DNA of 64,000 nt from Flavobacterium circumlabens (GTDB lineage Bacteria; Bacteroidota; Bacteroidia; Flavobacteriales; Flavobacteriaceae), in the NCBI RefSeq assembly GCF_004345565.1, contig NZ_SLWA01000002.1, positions 248,001-312,000 on the forward strand, given 5' to 3'. Below the pieces are notes generated by a model, which did no database searches, had not been told where the DNA came from, and was given only the letters and a program-made list of their open reading frames with translations. The translations under genes were made by a program, and so were the position numbers. Positions 9,672-17,822 of this stretch are shown in pieces; positions within the stretch are counted from its first letter, which is position 1; each line of letters begins with the position of its first letter.

Positions 9672-9938
9672 CTAAAGAATTGGTTTGTTGCGTTCATTAA
9701 AATAATCCGTGATGTCCTGGCCAAATTCCCTGAAGTGATGTTCCATAATATTGTCAATGTAGGAATAGAGCGTAGTTTTTTCTTCTCTCGATAATTGCAC
9801 AATGCGCAGCAGACGTTCATGGTACTCGGGGCGTAGGTATACTACTTTTCCGCTTCGTCCTGAGGAAAAGCGATTGACCATAAACAATTTTTTAAATTGT
9901 TCTTTACGGTTCTTGTGAGTTTTAATTTTTATCTTCAT
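9672..9938 (-). CDS. Short DUF3408-type conjugation protein (TraC-like)
   Basis: Starting at the ATG at 9936-9938 gives 88 residues: a very basic N-terminus (MKIKIKTHKNRKEQFKKLF) and then VVYLRPEYHERLLRIVQ with a C-terminal helical segment. The longer frame to 10025 overlaps the neighbouring gene and is unlikely. The C-terminal half aligns residue for residue with that of the upstream gene (YLRPEYHERL against YIQPDFHEKL, and FNERNKPIL against FNEKYKPIL). The two are therefore paralogues carrying the DUF3408 domain. Two bases separate it from the TraD-like gene. Confidence 0.68.
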   Translation of the reverse strand: MKIKIKTHKNRKEQFKKLFMVNRFSSGRSGKVVYLRPEYHERLLRIVQLSREEKTTLYSYIDNIMEHHFREFGQDITDYFNERNKPIL

Positions 9939-9945
9939 GGTTACA

Positions 9946-10380
9946 TTATAAAATAGGTTTGTATTTCTCGTTAAAACTTTTGGTGATCTGTTCTCCGAAT
10001 TCTTGAAAATGATATTCCAGTACATTGTTTAGATAGGCATAGATCGCCAGCTTATCCTCACCGATAACCTGAACGATCCGGGATAATTTTTCATGAAAAT
10101 CAGGCTGGATGTACACCGTTTTGCCATCTCGGGCATTGGTATCAGTTTTCTTGAAAAAAATGGATTCATAGTCCGTATCAGTTCCTCTTTTAATTCTTAT
10201 GCGTTCCTTTGTTAAAGGCTTCTCCTGTACCGGTTCTGATGAAGGTTTGTGTTCTTCAACCGGAGGTATTAGCCCTTCCTTTTTAACGCCATCCGCCATT
10301 ATATCCATCATCAACGCTTCGTCGATGTTAGGAGTGATTTTTTTCTTATTATCTTTTTCCATAGCTTTATAATTGAACAA
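9946..10380 (-). CDS. DUF3408-type conjugation protein (TraB-like)
   Basis: The 144-residue protein has a charged, proline-rich N-terminal half and a C-terminal DUF3408-like domain with VYIQPDFHEKLSRIVQVIGE. In CTnDOT-like elements DUF3408 proteins sit directly after the ParA-like TraA and probably act with it in transfer DNA processing or positioning. Its start overlaps the end of traA by 14 bases. The next gene is a shorter paralogue. Confidence 0.72.
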   Translation of the reverse strand: MFNYKAMEKDNKKKITPNIDEALMMDIMADGVKKEGLIPPVEEHKPSSEPVQEKPLTKERIRIKRGTDTDYESIFFKKTDTNARDGKTVYIQPDFHEKLSRIVQVIGEDKLAIYAYLNNVLEYHFQEFGEQITKSFNEKYKPIL

Positions 10381-11134
10381 TCTTTAAAAATTCTGCCATG
10401 AACTGGTCTAACCGGCAAGCCTTCATCAAGTATTTGTCCGGAGGCATTAAAGTGGAGCGGAAAACAGACTTTGTATCGAGTTCGCTTTCTTTTCGGAAGC
10501 GTGTGCTGTTCATGATGCTGCACTGCATAAGGCTAAATCCCAAATCATTGATAAGTTTGTTATAGATGCCATATAAAGGGGAGCGTTCCCGGCCATCTAC
10601 CTGGTTCCAGAACAGGTTGATACTTTTAATGGACGTTTCTCCTTTTTTCATAATGACATCGCGCATCAATTGTGTAAAAACAAGGGTGCTTTCCATCACT
10701 ACACGATCAGCAGTAATGGGGGTGAAAATGTGATGCATCCCTGCCAATGCTTTCAAAATCCCTGGTGTATTTACCGTTCCGGGAAGATCAAAAAAGATAA
10801 CGTCTATTGGAACTGTTGAGGATTCTAAAAAATCATTTGCTGCCTCCAAAACACCTTCCGCTTTATGCTGAATGATTGGATAGGCTTTTTTGTTGATCGT
10901 GGTAAACTGTGTGTATGCCATCCTTTTTAAAACCTCATTTTCCATAACCATCGCCAGGTCACGGGTCTTCATTTTCATTAAGCTGAGCTGTGGGAAATCG
11001 GCATCGAATACTACAACATTGTAACCCAAACGATAATGAAGCGTACTGGCTGCAAGTGCCGTGAAAGTACTTTTGCCCACACCCCCCTTTTGGGAAGAAA
11101 AGGCAATAAATACGGGTTTGTTTTCTGTTTTCAT
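10367..11134 (-). CDS. traA: TraA, ParA/MinD-type ATPase
   Basis: This 255-residue protein has the deviant Walker A motif KGGVGKST (about residues 16-23), VVFDADFPQL for the second ATPase region, and VIFFDLPGT for Walker B. These define the ParA/MinD family. It is the first gene of the minus-strand tra operon, as TraA is in CTnDOT. ParA-like proteins in ICEs are thought to position or stabilise the element or the transfer complex. It diverges from the mob genes across a 732-bp noncoding region. Confidence 0.88.
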   Translation of the reverse strand: MKTENKPVFIAFSSQKGGVGKSTFTALAASTLHYRLGYNVVVFDADFPQLSLMKMKTRDLAMVMENEVLKRMAYTQFTTINKKAYPIIQHKAEGVLEAANDFLESSTVPIDVIFFDLPGTVNTPGILKALAGMHHIFTPITADRVVMESTLVFTQLMRDVIMKKGETSIKSINLFWNQVDGRERSPLYGIYNKLINDLGFSLMQCSIMNSTRFRKESELDTKSVFRSTLMPPDKYLMKACRLDQFMAEFLKIVQL

Positions 11135-11221
11135 TTCTTACTGTTTTTAATTATTTGTACTTATTTATCTGTGTAGATAATCAGACAGTTAATTGTATGT
11201 CTTTTACAGTACACAAGTAAT

Positions 11222-11253
11222 TTTGTCTTGGCCTGCGTACCTGATTACATTTG
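11222..11253 (+). promoter_or_regulatory. Candidate Bacteroidota promoter reading toward the mob genes
   Basis: TTTG at 11222-11225 is followed after 20 bases by TACATTTG at 11246-11253, matching the -33 TTTG / -7 TAnnTTTG consensus of the Bacteroidota primary sigma factor. A transcript would start near 11260, about 600 bases before mobA, and would run through the inverted repeats and the oriT candidate. Based on motif and spacing alone. Confidence 0.45.
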
Positions 11254-11433
11254 TATTATCCTAGTAAACTATCTGGGTATAGTACTACCGTTTCAGATAG
11301 CAGTGCGCATAGTGAGATACTGTTTCAATTACATCTGCGTACATATAGCCCAATGTTTAAGTGGGTAATCAGCGGACTACTTTTCCTTATACTCTTATAG
11401 ACAATTAGCAGCTTATCTATATTCCAATTTCGG

Positions 11434-11455
11434 TATCTACATTACTCTGTAGATA
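11434..11455. repeat. Inverted repeat in the traA-mobA intergenic region
   Basis: TATCTACA (11434-11441) and TGTAGATA (11448-11455) form a perfect 8-bp inverted repeat with a 6-base spacer. The GTAGAT/ATCTAC word recurs elsewhere in this region. It could be a binding site for a mobilisation or transfer regulator. Confidence 0.5.
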
Positions 11456-11748
11456 GATACAGAGGTGATTTTAAAACTCCATGCATCTACTTTCTTATAC
11501 AAAGGAATAGAGATATCTATGTGCTTTTATTACTACGGTATTGCTTGGCATCCAAAGGCAGTTTTTGGCATTGCAGCACACTGCATTACTCTGTTAAAGA
11601 GTGTTTTACTTTGTAAAATAATTTTTATTAAACGCCTGATGCAAAAACAAGATGATATATCGGGTAAGAAAGTAAACGGCCAAAAGCCGTTTTTCCCTGC
11701 TAACATTAATCCGCCTGTAAGAGCGGATTTTCCTTTCACCAGAAAGGA

Positions 11749-11814
11749 GCAAGTTGTGTTTTGAGCTGCTGGAAATGAATTCCGCCGCTCAAAACAACTT
11801 GCCCCGCCGGGGGC
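11749..11814. other. Candidate oriT with two stem-loops
   Basis: An arm beginning GCAAGTTGTGTTTTGAGC (11749-11766) faces GCTCAAAACAACTTGC (11787-11802) across a 20-base loop; they pair along 16 bases apart from two extra bases in the first arm. Directly abutting is a second GC-rich palindrome, GCCCCGCCGGGGGC (11801-11814). This region lies about 50-120 bases upstream of the accessory protein and relaxase genes, the usual place for oriT in MobA/MobB elements. No other part of the noncoding region is as structured. The nick site cannot be read from sequence alone. Confidence 0.55.
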
Positions 11815-11866
11815 TGGAAAACATTCTCCAAAGTCGATGTTTTATAAAATTATAAATGGATTTTTT

Positions 11867-12304
11867 ATGACCGAAAATACTAACAGACCACAAAAGAAAT
11901 CTGGACGCAATCCTAAAACGGATCCCGCTGTATTTCGTTATTCCATATCCTTAAATGCGGAAGAAAACGCCCGTTTCCTTTCTCTTTTTGAGCAGTCACA
12001 AATGAAAGTAATGGCCCATTTTATCACTGCCTGTATCTTTCAGAAGACCATTAAGACCGTAAAAGTAGACAAAGCCACAATGGATTATTATATGCGATTA
12101 ACCACTTTTTACGGGCAATTCCGGAGCGTTGGAGTGAATTACAATCAAATCGTAAAGCTGCTTTATCGCAATTTCTCCGAGAAAAAAGCCGCCGCTTATC
12201 TCTATAAGCTCGAAAAGCATACCGCAGAAATGGCAGTATTGTGTCAAAAAATCATACAGCTAACAGGGGAATTTGAAGCAAAATACAGTAAAAACAACAA
12301 GTGA
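11867..12304 (+). CDS. mobA: MobA, relaxosome accessory protein
   Basis: From ATG 11867 the product has 145 residues (MTENTNRPQKKSGRNPKTDP). The first half contains FRYSISLNAEENARFLSLFE, typical of the small MobA/MobC-like ribbon-helix-helix proteins that bind oriT beside the relaxase. An alternative start at 11837 adds ten hydrophobic residues and is less likely. Its TGA at 12302-12304 is followed at once by the relaxase ATG at 12306, so the two are coupled. Confidence 0.8.
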   Translation: MTENTNRPQKKSGRNPKTDPAVFRYSISLNAEENARFLSLFEQSQMKVMAHFITACIFQKTIKTVKVDKATMDYYMRLTTFYGQFRSVGVNYNQIVKLLYRNFSEKKAAAYLYKLEKHTAEMAVLCQKIIQLTGEFEAKYSKNNK

Positions 12305-12305
12305 T

Positions 12306-13610
12306 ATGGTAGCTAAAATTGGCAGAGGACAAAATTTGACCGGTGTACTTTCCTATAATCAACTCAAAGTCGAGAAGGAAAATGCGGAGATTCTCTTTAC
12401 CAATAAGATGCTGGAAACTCCTGATGGTCAATATTCTGTTGCCCAGCTACTGCGTTCTTTTGAACCTTATTTGCTGGCGAATCGTAAAACGGAGAAAACG
12501 GTTCTGCATATTTCTCTGAATCCGGACCCAAAGGATAATGTCAGTGATGAAAAATTTAATGCTATTACGCAGGAGTATATGGGAAAAATGGGATACGGCC
12601 AGCAGCCTTATGTAGTGTTCAAACATACCGACATTGAACGCACCCACATTCATATTGTATCGGTCTGTATAGATGAAGAAGGCCGGAAAATTTCCGACAG
12701 TTATGAGCGTAGACGCTCGATGGATATATGCCGGGAGCTGGAACAAAAACACCAATTAGCCTGCGCTGCTGAGAAAGATCCCAAACAGAACCAGAGGGCA
12801 TTTCGCCCAGTGAATTACAAGAGCAATGATCTTAAAGTACAGATCGCTTCAGTGATACGGTACCTGCCCAAATCCTATCAGTTCCAAAGTTTAGGGGAAT
12901 ATAATGCTTTGTTATCGCTGTTTAATATTACAGCAGAAGAAGTCAGAGGAGAGTTACATGGAAAGCCCAAACAAGGGCTGGTCTATTTTGTCCTGAATGA
13001 AAACGGAGAAAAAACAAGCACCCCTTTTAAAGCCTCTCTTTTTGGAAAAAGTGCAGGTTATATCGAGCTGCTAAATCATTTTACAGTTTCCGCAGCGTCT
13101 CTTAAAAAAAGTGATGCGGGAATTACAATTAGAAAAGCAATTGAAACGCCCCTGCAATGTGCCACTGACGAACCAGACTTTAAAAAGCAATTGGCTGAGA
13201 AAGGAATTAATGTTGTTGTCCGCCGAAATGAAACAGGCCGCATTTATGGCATTACATTCATTGACCACAATTCTAAATCAGTATGGAATGGTTCGCGTTT
13301 AGGAAAAGAATTTTTAGCCAATGTATTTAACCATTGGTGGAACGAGGGACAAAAACCGGAAATCATAAATGCAGAAGAACCACAAACAATTTCCACCCAA
13401 GCAGCAATATCCGAAAGCTTACCAACGGACAAAGTTCACGATTTGTTTGATTTTCTACATTATGAAAGTCCTGCATATGCTGTTGACAGTCATAGTACTA
13501 TAGAAGGTTTAGGCGGATTATTGCCTGAGGCTCAGGGAGAAGATTTTGAGGAACAAGCCTTTGCAGATCGTCTAAGGAAAAAGAAAAAGCGAAGAAACAA
13601 TAATAAATAA
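12306..13610 (+). CDS. mobB: MobB relaxase (MOBP-type)
   Basis: The product has 434 residues from the ATG at 12306 (MVAKIGRGQNLTGVLSYNQL), one base after the mobA stop. HTDIERTHIHIVSV is the three-histidine metal-binding motif of Relaxase/Mobilization nuclease proteins (HxDxxHxH-like). An upstream tyrosine in GVLSYN is a likely nucleophile. The enzyme should nick one strand at oriT, stay covalently attached and pilot the strand into the recipient. The C-terminal 90 residues are variable and end in a lysine/arginine tail. Confidence 0.9.
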   Translation: MVAKIGRGQNLTGVLSYNQLKVEKENAEILFTNKMLETPDGQYSVAQLLRSFEPYLLANRKTEKTVLHISLNPDPKDNVSDEKFNAITQEYMGKMGYGQQPYVVFKHTDIERTHIHIVSVCIDEEGRKISDSYERRRSMDICRELEQKHQLACAAEKDPKQNQRAFRPVNYKSNDLKVQIASVIRYLPKSYQFQSLGEYNALLSLFNITAEEVRGELHGKPKQGLVYFVLNENGEKTSTPFKASLFGKSAGYIELLNHFTVSAASLKKSDAGITIRKAIETPLQCATDEPDFKKQLAEKGINVVVRRNETGRIYGITFIDHNSKSVWNGSRLGKEFLANVFNHWWNEGQKPEIINAEEPQTISTQAAISESLPTDKVHDLFDFLHYESPAYAVDSHSTIEGLGGLLPEAQGEDFEEQAFADRLRKKKKRRNNNK

Positions 13611-13625
13611 TTAAAAATAACAGCT

Positions 13626-15632
13626 ATGCAGGGAGAAGATGACTTAAGGGGATTAGCCAAGATTATGGAGTTTATGAGAGGAGTCAGTATTTTATTAGTA
13701 CTGATGCACTGTTATTGGTTTTGTTACGGGTTTTTCAAAGAAGAAGGGTGGACATTATCTATTATTGATAAAATACTGGGGAACTTTCAGCGGACTGCAG
13801 GACTGTTTTCACATACGCTGTATACGAAACTATTTGCTTTAGTTCTTCTGGCGTTAAGCTGTCTGGGCAGTAAGGGAGTGAAAAACGAAAAGATTACCTG
13901 GGGCAAAATCTATACAGCGCTCACAATAGGCTTTGTTTTTTTCTTTCTCAATACCCCATTACTCAGTCTTCCTGTTGAAATGGCAGCATTTTTATATATG
14001 TTCACCCTGAGTTTGGGATATATTGCCCTGCTGATGGCAGGTGTATGGATGAGCAGGCTGCTCAAAAACAGCCTTATGGATGATGTATTTAATACCGAGA
14101 ATGAAAGTTTCATGCAAGAAACCGAGCTAATGCAAAATGAGTATTCTGTCAATCTGCCAACTAAATTCTGGTACCATAAAAAACAGCACAACGGCTGGAT
14201 TAATATTGTAAATCCGTTTCGTGCAACCATTGTTTTAGGTACTCCGGGTTCAGGTAAATCCTATGCCATCGTAAACAATTATATCAAACAACAGATTGAG
14301 AAAGGTTTTTCCATGTACATCTACGATTTTAAGTTCGATGATCTCTCTACAATTGCCTATAATCATTTATTGAAGCATACGGATAAGTACAAAGTAAAGC
14401 CCAAATTTTACGTGATCAATTTTGACGATCCGCGAAAAAGCCACCGTTGCAATCCGATCAATCCTGATTTTATGACTGACATATCCGATGCTTATGAATC
14501 TGCTTATACCATCATGCTCAACCTGAACCGTTCCTGGATACAGAAGCAGGGTGATTTTTTTGTGGAAAGCCCGATTATCCTTTTGGCTGCCATCATCTGG
14601 TTTTTAAAGATTTATGATAACGGGAAATACTGCACTTTCCCTCACGCAATTGAATTATTAAATAAAAAGTATGCCGATGTATTTACCATTTTGACGACAT
14701 ATTCCGAACTGGAGAATTATTTATCGCCGTTTATGGATGCCTGGCAGGGAGGTGCACAAGACCAATTGCAAGGTCAGATCGCATCAGCAAAAATACCATT
14801 GTCCCGTATGATCTCCCCAAGTCTTTACTGGGTAATGACCGGTGATGATTTTTCACTGGACATCAATAATCCTAACGAACCTAAAATCCTTTGCGTAGGT
14901 AATAATCCCGACAGACAAAACATTTATTCGGCAGCTTTGGGATTATATAATTCACGTATTGTCAAACTCATCAATAAAAAAGGACAGCTTAAAAGTTCGG
15001 TAATCATAGACGAGCTGCCTACTATTTACTTCAGGGGACTGGACAATCTTATTGCGACAGCACGAAGCAACAAAGTAGCTGTATGTTTAGGGTTTCAGGA
15101 TTATTCACAATTGACCCGCGATTATGGGGATAAAGAAAGTAAGGTAATTCAAAATACGGTAGGTAATATTTTCAGCGGACAGGTAGTGGGAGAAACGGCA
15201 AAAAGCCTTTCGGAACGTTTTGGTAAAATATTGCAGCAGCGCCAGAGTATGACTATCAATCGCAATGATAAATCAACTTCCATTTCCACACAACTGGAAA
15301 GTCTCATACCGGCCTCCAAAATATCTACCCTGACACAGGGAATGTTTGTGGGAGCCGTTTCCGATAATTTTGAGGAGCGTATCGAACAAAAGATCTTTCA
15401 TGCAGAGATTGTGGTCGATAATGAGAAAGTGGCTGCTGAAACTAAAACCTACCAGAAAATCCCAGAAATACTTTCATTTGTAAATGATCAGGGAGAAGAT
15501 ACGATGAAAGCTGAAATTGAGGCCAACTACAAACAAATCAAACAGGATATTATCGGGATAGTGTCCGATGAAATGGAGCGCATCAAGAACGATCCAAATC
15601 TACAGCATTTATTACCAAAAAGAGAAGCCTAA
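13626..15632 (+). CDS. mobC: MobC, type IV coupling ATPase
   Basis: The 668-residue protein has about four membrane segments in the first 150 residues, then a cytoplasmic ATPase domain with Walker A GTPGSGKS (residues 205-212) and a Walker B-like VIIDELPTIYF near 460. This is the VirD4/TraG coupling protein called MobC in Flavobacteriia. It should link the relaxosome to the mating channel and drive strand export. It starts 16 bases after mobB and is the last gene of the mob operon. Confidence 0.9.
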   Translation: MQGEDDLRGLAKIMEFMRGVSILLVLMHCYWFCYGFFKEEGWTLSIIDKILGNFQRTAGLFSHTLYTKLFALVLLALSCLGSKGVKNEKITWGKIYTALTIGFVFFFLNTPLLSLPVEMAAFLYMFTLSLGYIALLMAGVWMSRLLKNSLMDDVFNTENESFMQETELMQNEYSVNLPTKFWYHKKQHNGWINIVNPFRATIVLGTPGSGKSYAIVNNYIKQQIEKGFSMYIYDFKFDDLSTIAYNHLLKHTDKYKVKPKFYVINFDDPRKSHRCNPINPDFMTDISDAYESAYTIMLNLNRSWIQKQGDFFVESPIILLAAIIWFLKIYDNGKYCTFPHAIELLNKKYADVFTILTTYSELENYLSPFMDAWQGGAQDQLQGQIASAKIPLSRMISPSLYWVMTGDDFSLDINNPNEPKILCVGNNPDRQNIYSAALGLYNSRIVKLINKKGQLKSSVIIDELPTIYFRGLDNLIATARSNKVAVCLGFQDYSQLTRDYGDKESKVIQNTVGNIFSGQVVGETAKSLSERFGKILQQRQSMTINRNDKSTSISTQLESLIPASKISTLTQGMFVGAVSDNFEERIEQKIFHAEIVVDNEKVAAETKTYQKIPEILSFVNDQGEDTMKAEIEANYKQIKQDIIGIVSDEMERIKNDPNLQHLLPKREA

Positions 15633-16116
15633 AGGCAATGTATAAATATAAATTTATCGTCAGTTTTCAATCCGAATAAGCAATCTTTCCTTCAAACAAT
15701 AGATTTTTTATATTTTAAAAAAAAGTATTTGTTCTAATAAGTTTTGTCATTTACAGAGGAACTAAGCTGATTTAGCTACTTGTAACATTATTTGGCCAAT
15801 ACATTACAAAACACTTCGTGCAAGATTCATTACGACTACTAAAGACAACTTTTATTTATTAACAAATGGTACTTAGTTCTTAAAGTCCACAATCTAAATA
15901 TATGCTGATGTAAGTAAGAAAAGTATTCAATAAATAAAAACTCCATTTGATGATTTGTAAAATAAATAATTTATATTTGAGATAGATAAAAGCGAAACAA
16001 CCTTCGCCAATCTACCCAAAAATGTGTGTGTGTGTGTGTAAAAGAATGTTTGTTTCGACTATATACAATTTGTGCGTCATCGCAAAAAAAAACGGAAACT
16101 GACATAAAATATAACT
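15633..16116. other. Noncoding boundary between mob operon and cassette array
   Basis: These 484 bases carry no convincing ORF. They hold a TATATTTG -7 box at 15973-15980, an inverted repeat CGAAACAA (15994-16001) / TTGTTTCG (16050-16057), and an uninterrupted TG tract between the arms. The -7 box could drive the first cassette gene at 16117. Confidence 0.45.
16023..16039. repeat. Dinucleotide tract (TG)8
   Basis: Eight consecutive TG units plus one T lie in the leader of the gene at 16117, about 75 bases before its ATG and 43 bases after the TATATTTG box. Such tracts can change length by slippage and alter expression of the downstream gene. Confidence 0.9.
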
Positions 16117-16836
16117 ATGGATTTTTTTGAAAAATCAATTATCGAACTGCAAAATCAAAGACCAATATTTCATTCTGAAGATGATTTAAAATTAGCTTTA
16201 GCTTTTAATATCAAAAAAAATAATCCCGAATTTGAAATTCGTCTTGAAAGACCTGTACAACTAGAAATGATTAATCGAAATGGGAAAGGAATAGCTGTTC
16301 GTGCTCCAATAGATATAATAGTAATGGATACTAGTGGAGATTCTTATCCAATTGAATTAAAATACAAAACAAGAAAAGCAAATATTCTTCATAATAACGA
16401 AAATTACATTTTAGCGGAACATGGCGCACAAGACGCAGGAAGATATAGCTTTAGAAAAGATATTTATAGAATTGAAAATTATAAATCAAGTAATTTGAAT
16501 TATAAATATGGTTATGTTTTAATTCTAACTAATGATAATGCATATTTTGAAAAAAATGTTTTTAAAAAAGACAATATTGACAAACATTTTTCATTCCATA
16601 ATGGCGTAATTCTTAATCGTTCTGATTTAAGTTGGAATTATAGCAAACTTGATAAAAGTAGATTCATATTTAATGAAAATAAAGTTTGGTGTAACATTAA
16701 GTCAAAAGAACATTGGACATGCAGTAAAGAAAATTTTTATAAATTGGACTTACTAAAAGATTATGAAATAACTTGGAAAGATTTTTCAGTAATTGAGAAA
16801 ACAACCTTTAAATATTGCCTCATAAAAATAGGATAG
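16117..16836 (+). CDS. Predicted PD-(D/E)xK-fold protein
   Basis: This 239-residue protein has no family name I can give. The first 85 residues show a restriction-endonuclease-like pattern: E21 in HSEDDLKLAL, a strand with IRLERPV, D66 in APIDIIVMD, and E80-L-K82 in SYPIELKYKT. A DAGRYSFRKDIYRIE stretch follows, where many such nucleases carry a helix near the active site. The second half has several tryptophans and aromatic residues. It is the first gene of the cassette array and is very A/T-rich. It may be a defence nuclease or a diverged decoy of the fold; activity is inferred from residues only. Confidence 0.55.
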   Translation: MDFFEKSIIELQNQRPIFHSEDDLKLALAFNIKKNNPEFEIRLERPVQLEMINRNGKGIAVRAPIDIIVMDTSGDSYPIELKYKTRKANILHNNENYILAEHGAQDAGRYSFRKDIYRIENYKSSNLNYKYGYVLILTNDNAYFEKNVFKKDNIDKHFSFHNGVILNRSDLSWNYSKLDKSRFIFNENKVWCNIKSKEHWTCSKENFYKLDLLKDYEITWKDFSVIEKTTFKYCLIKIG

Positions 16837-16975
16837 TAAAAGCAACGACACACAAGACACATCTGTAGCGGTTTGCGAATTTAGTGAAATTACCGTTTTA
16901 ATTTGTATTTTCGTTTAGCCGAGATGCTTGGTTTTAAAAGTCCTAACCACGGCAAGTGCCAAAACGTTATAAATC
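16837..16975. repeat. attC-like cassette boundary repeat, copy 1
   Basis: This intergenic stretch shares an ordered set of words with the other boundaries: TTTAGTGAAAT, ACCGTTTT, TTTTCGTTTAGCCGA, then GTGCCAAAACGTTA. The TTTAGTG and CGTTTAGC parts lie on the two sides of an imperfect palindrome. It separates the genes at 16117 and 16994. Compared by eye with 22265-22358 and 23357-23490. Confidence 0.55.
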
Positions 16976-16993
16976 TTTTAGCAAAAAACCATT

Positions 16994-17665
16994 ATGAAAA
17001 GTTATTGTAATAAATGTAGTAGACCTACTAATCAAGTTGTAGTGAAAGAAGAAAAAACTTCATATGACGACGGCGAAGGTTGGTGGGAAGAAATTGACTA
17101 TCAAATTATACAATGTAGTGGCTGCGATGAAATTTCATTCAGAAGATTGGAAACAAATCCGCAAATACAATCGTATGATGACATTCCACAGTATATGCAA
17201 GAGCTTTATCCTAAACGTGGTCCAAATAGCATTTCAATAAAGAATTTTAGTAATCTCACAATAAAGCTAAAAAGCTTATATCGCGAGACTATTGATGCTT
17301 TTAATAATGAACAACTTATTCTTTGTTGTGGAGGATTACGTGCATTAATTGAAGGTATATGTCTTGATAAAGCCATAAAGGGAATTATGGTAAAAGACAG
17401 AAAAGGTAATGATGTTTTAAAGGAAAATTTAGAAGGTAAAATTGAAGGATTATTTGAAAGTGGCTTTTTGACAAAGAGTAGTGCAACTAGTTTACATGAA
17501 TTAAGATTTATTGGAAATGAAGCACTTCACGAACTATCAAAACCAAGTGTTGATGAAATCAAATTAGCTATTGAAATTTTGGAATCAACAATCGATGATA
17601 TGTACGAATTACATCATAAAGCAATGAAAATTCAAATGAAAAAACAAATTCGAACAAAAAAATAA
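16994..17665 (+). CDS. DUF4145 protein with zinc-ribbon N-terminus
   Basis: The 223-residue protein has two CxxC pairs (C5/C8 and C41/C44), consistent with a zinc ribbon. A DUF4145-type helical domain follows, with LCCGGLRALIEGICLDK and LHELRFIGNEALHEL. DUF4145 domains are common in mobile and defence islands, often attached to nucleases or helicases, but this one stands alone. Function is unknown. It is a single-gene cassette bounded by related repeats. Confidence 0.7.
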   Translation: MKSYCNKCSRPTNQVVVKEEKTSYDDGEGWWEEIDYQIIQCSGCDEISFRRLETNPQIQSYDDIPQYMQELYPKRGPNSISIKNFSNLTIKLKSLYRETIDAFNNEQLILCCGGLRALIEGICLDKAIKGIMVKDRKGNDVLKENLEGKIEGLFESGFLTKSSATSLHELRFIGNEALHELSKPSVDEIKLAIEILESTIDDMYELHHKAMKIQMKKQIRTKK

Positions 17666-17815
17666 ACGACTCATAATAGCTACAACGGATTTGTGCAATT
17701 GACTCAATGAAAAGTTGTTTCTGTATTTGCAATGATTTTGCAAATTCGAAAATAAGGCTTAATTCAACCCAAACCTCTTCTAGCAAGGGGGCATTCGTGG
17801 TAATGCTAAAACACA
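17666..17815. repeat. attC-like cassette boundary repeat, copy 2 (divergent)
   Basis: A noncoding spacer containing AACCCAAACCTCTTCTAGCA, nearly the same as CCCCAAAACCTCTTCTAGTG in the boundary at 19600-19684. The upstream half is poorly conserved but contains an inverted pair, TTTGCAATGA/TTTTGCAAAT. It sits between the genes at 16994 and 17823. Confidence 0.45.
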
Positions 17816-17822
17816 AATACTT

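Noticed and set aside
11465..11764. 99-codon plus-strand ORF in the traA-mobA gap
   Set aside because: Composition is unlike a protein (hydrophobic and Cys-rich without pattern), it overlaps the oriT candidate repeats, and an opposite-strand ORF of similar size exists. Treated as chance.
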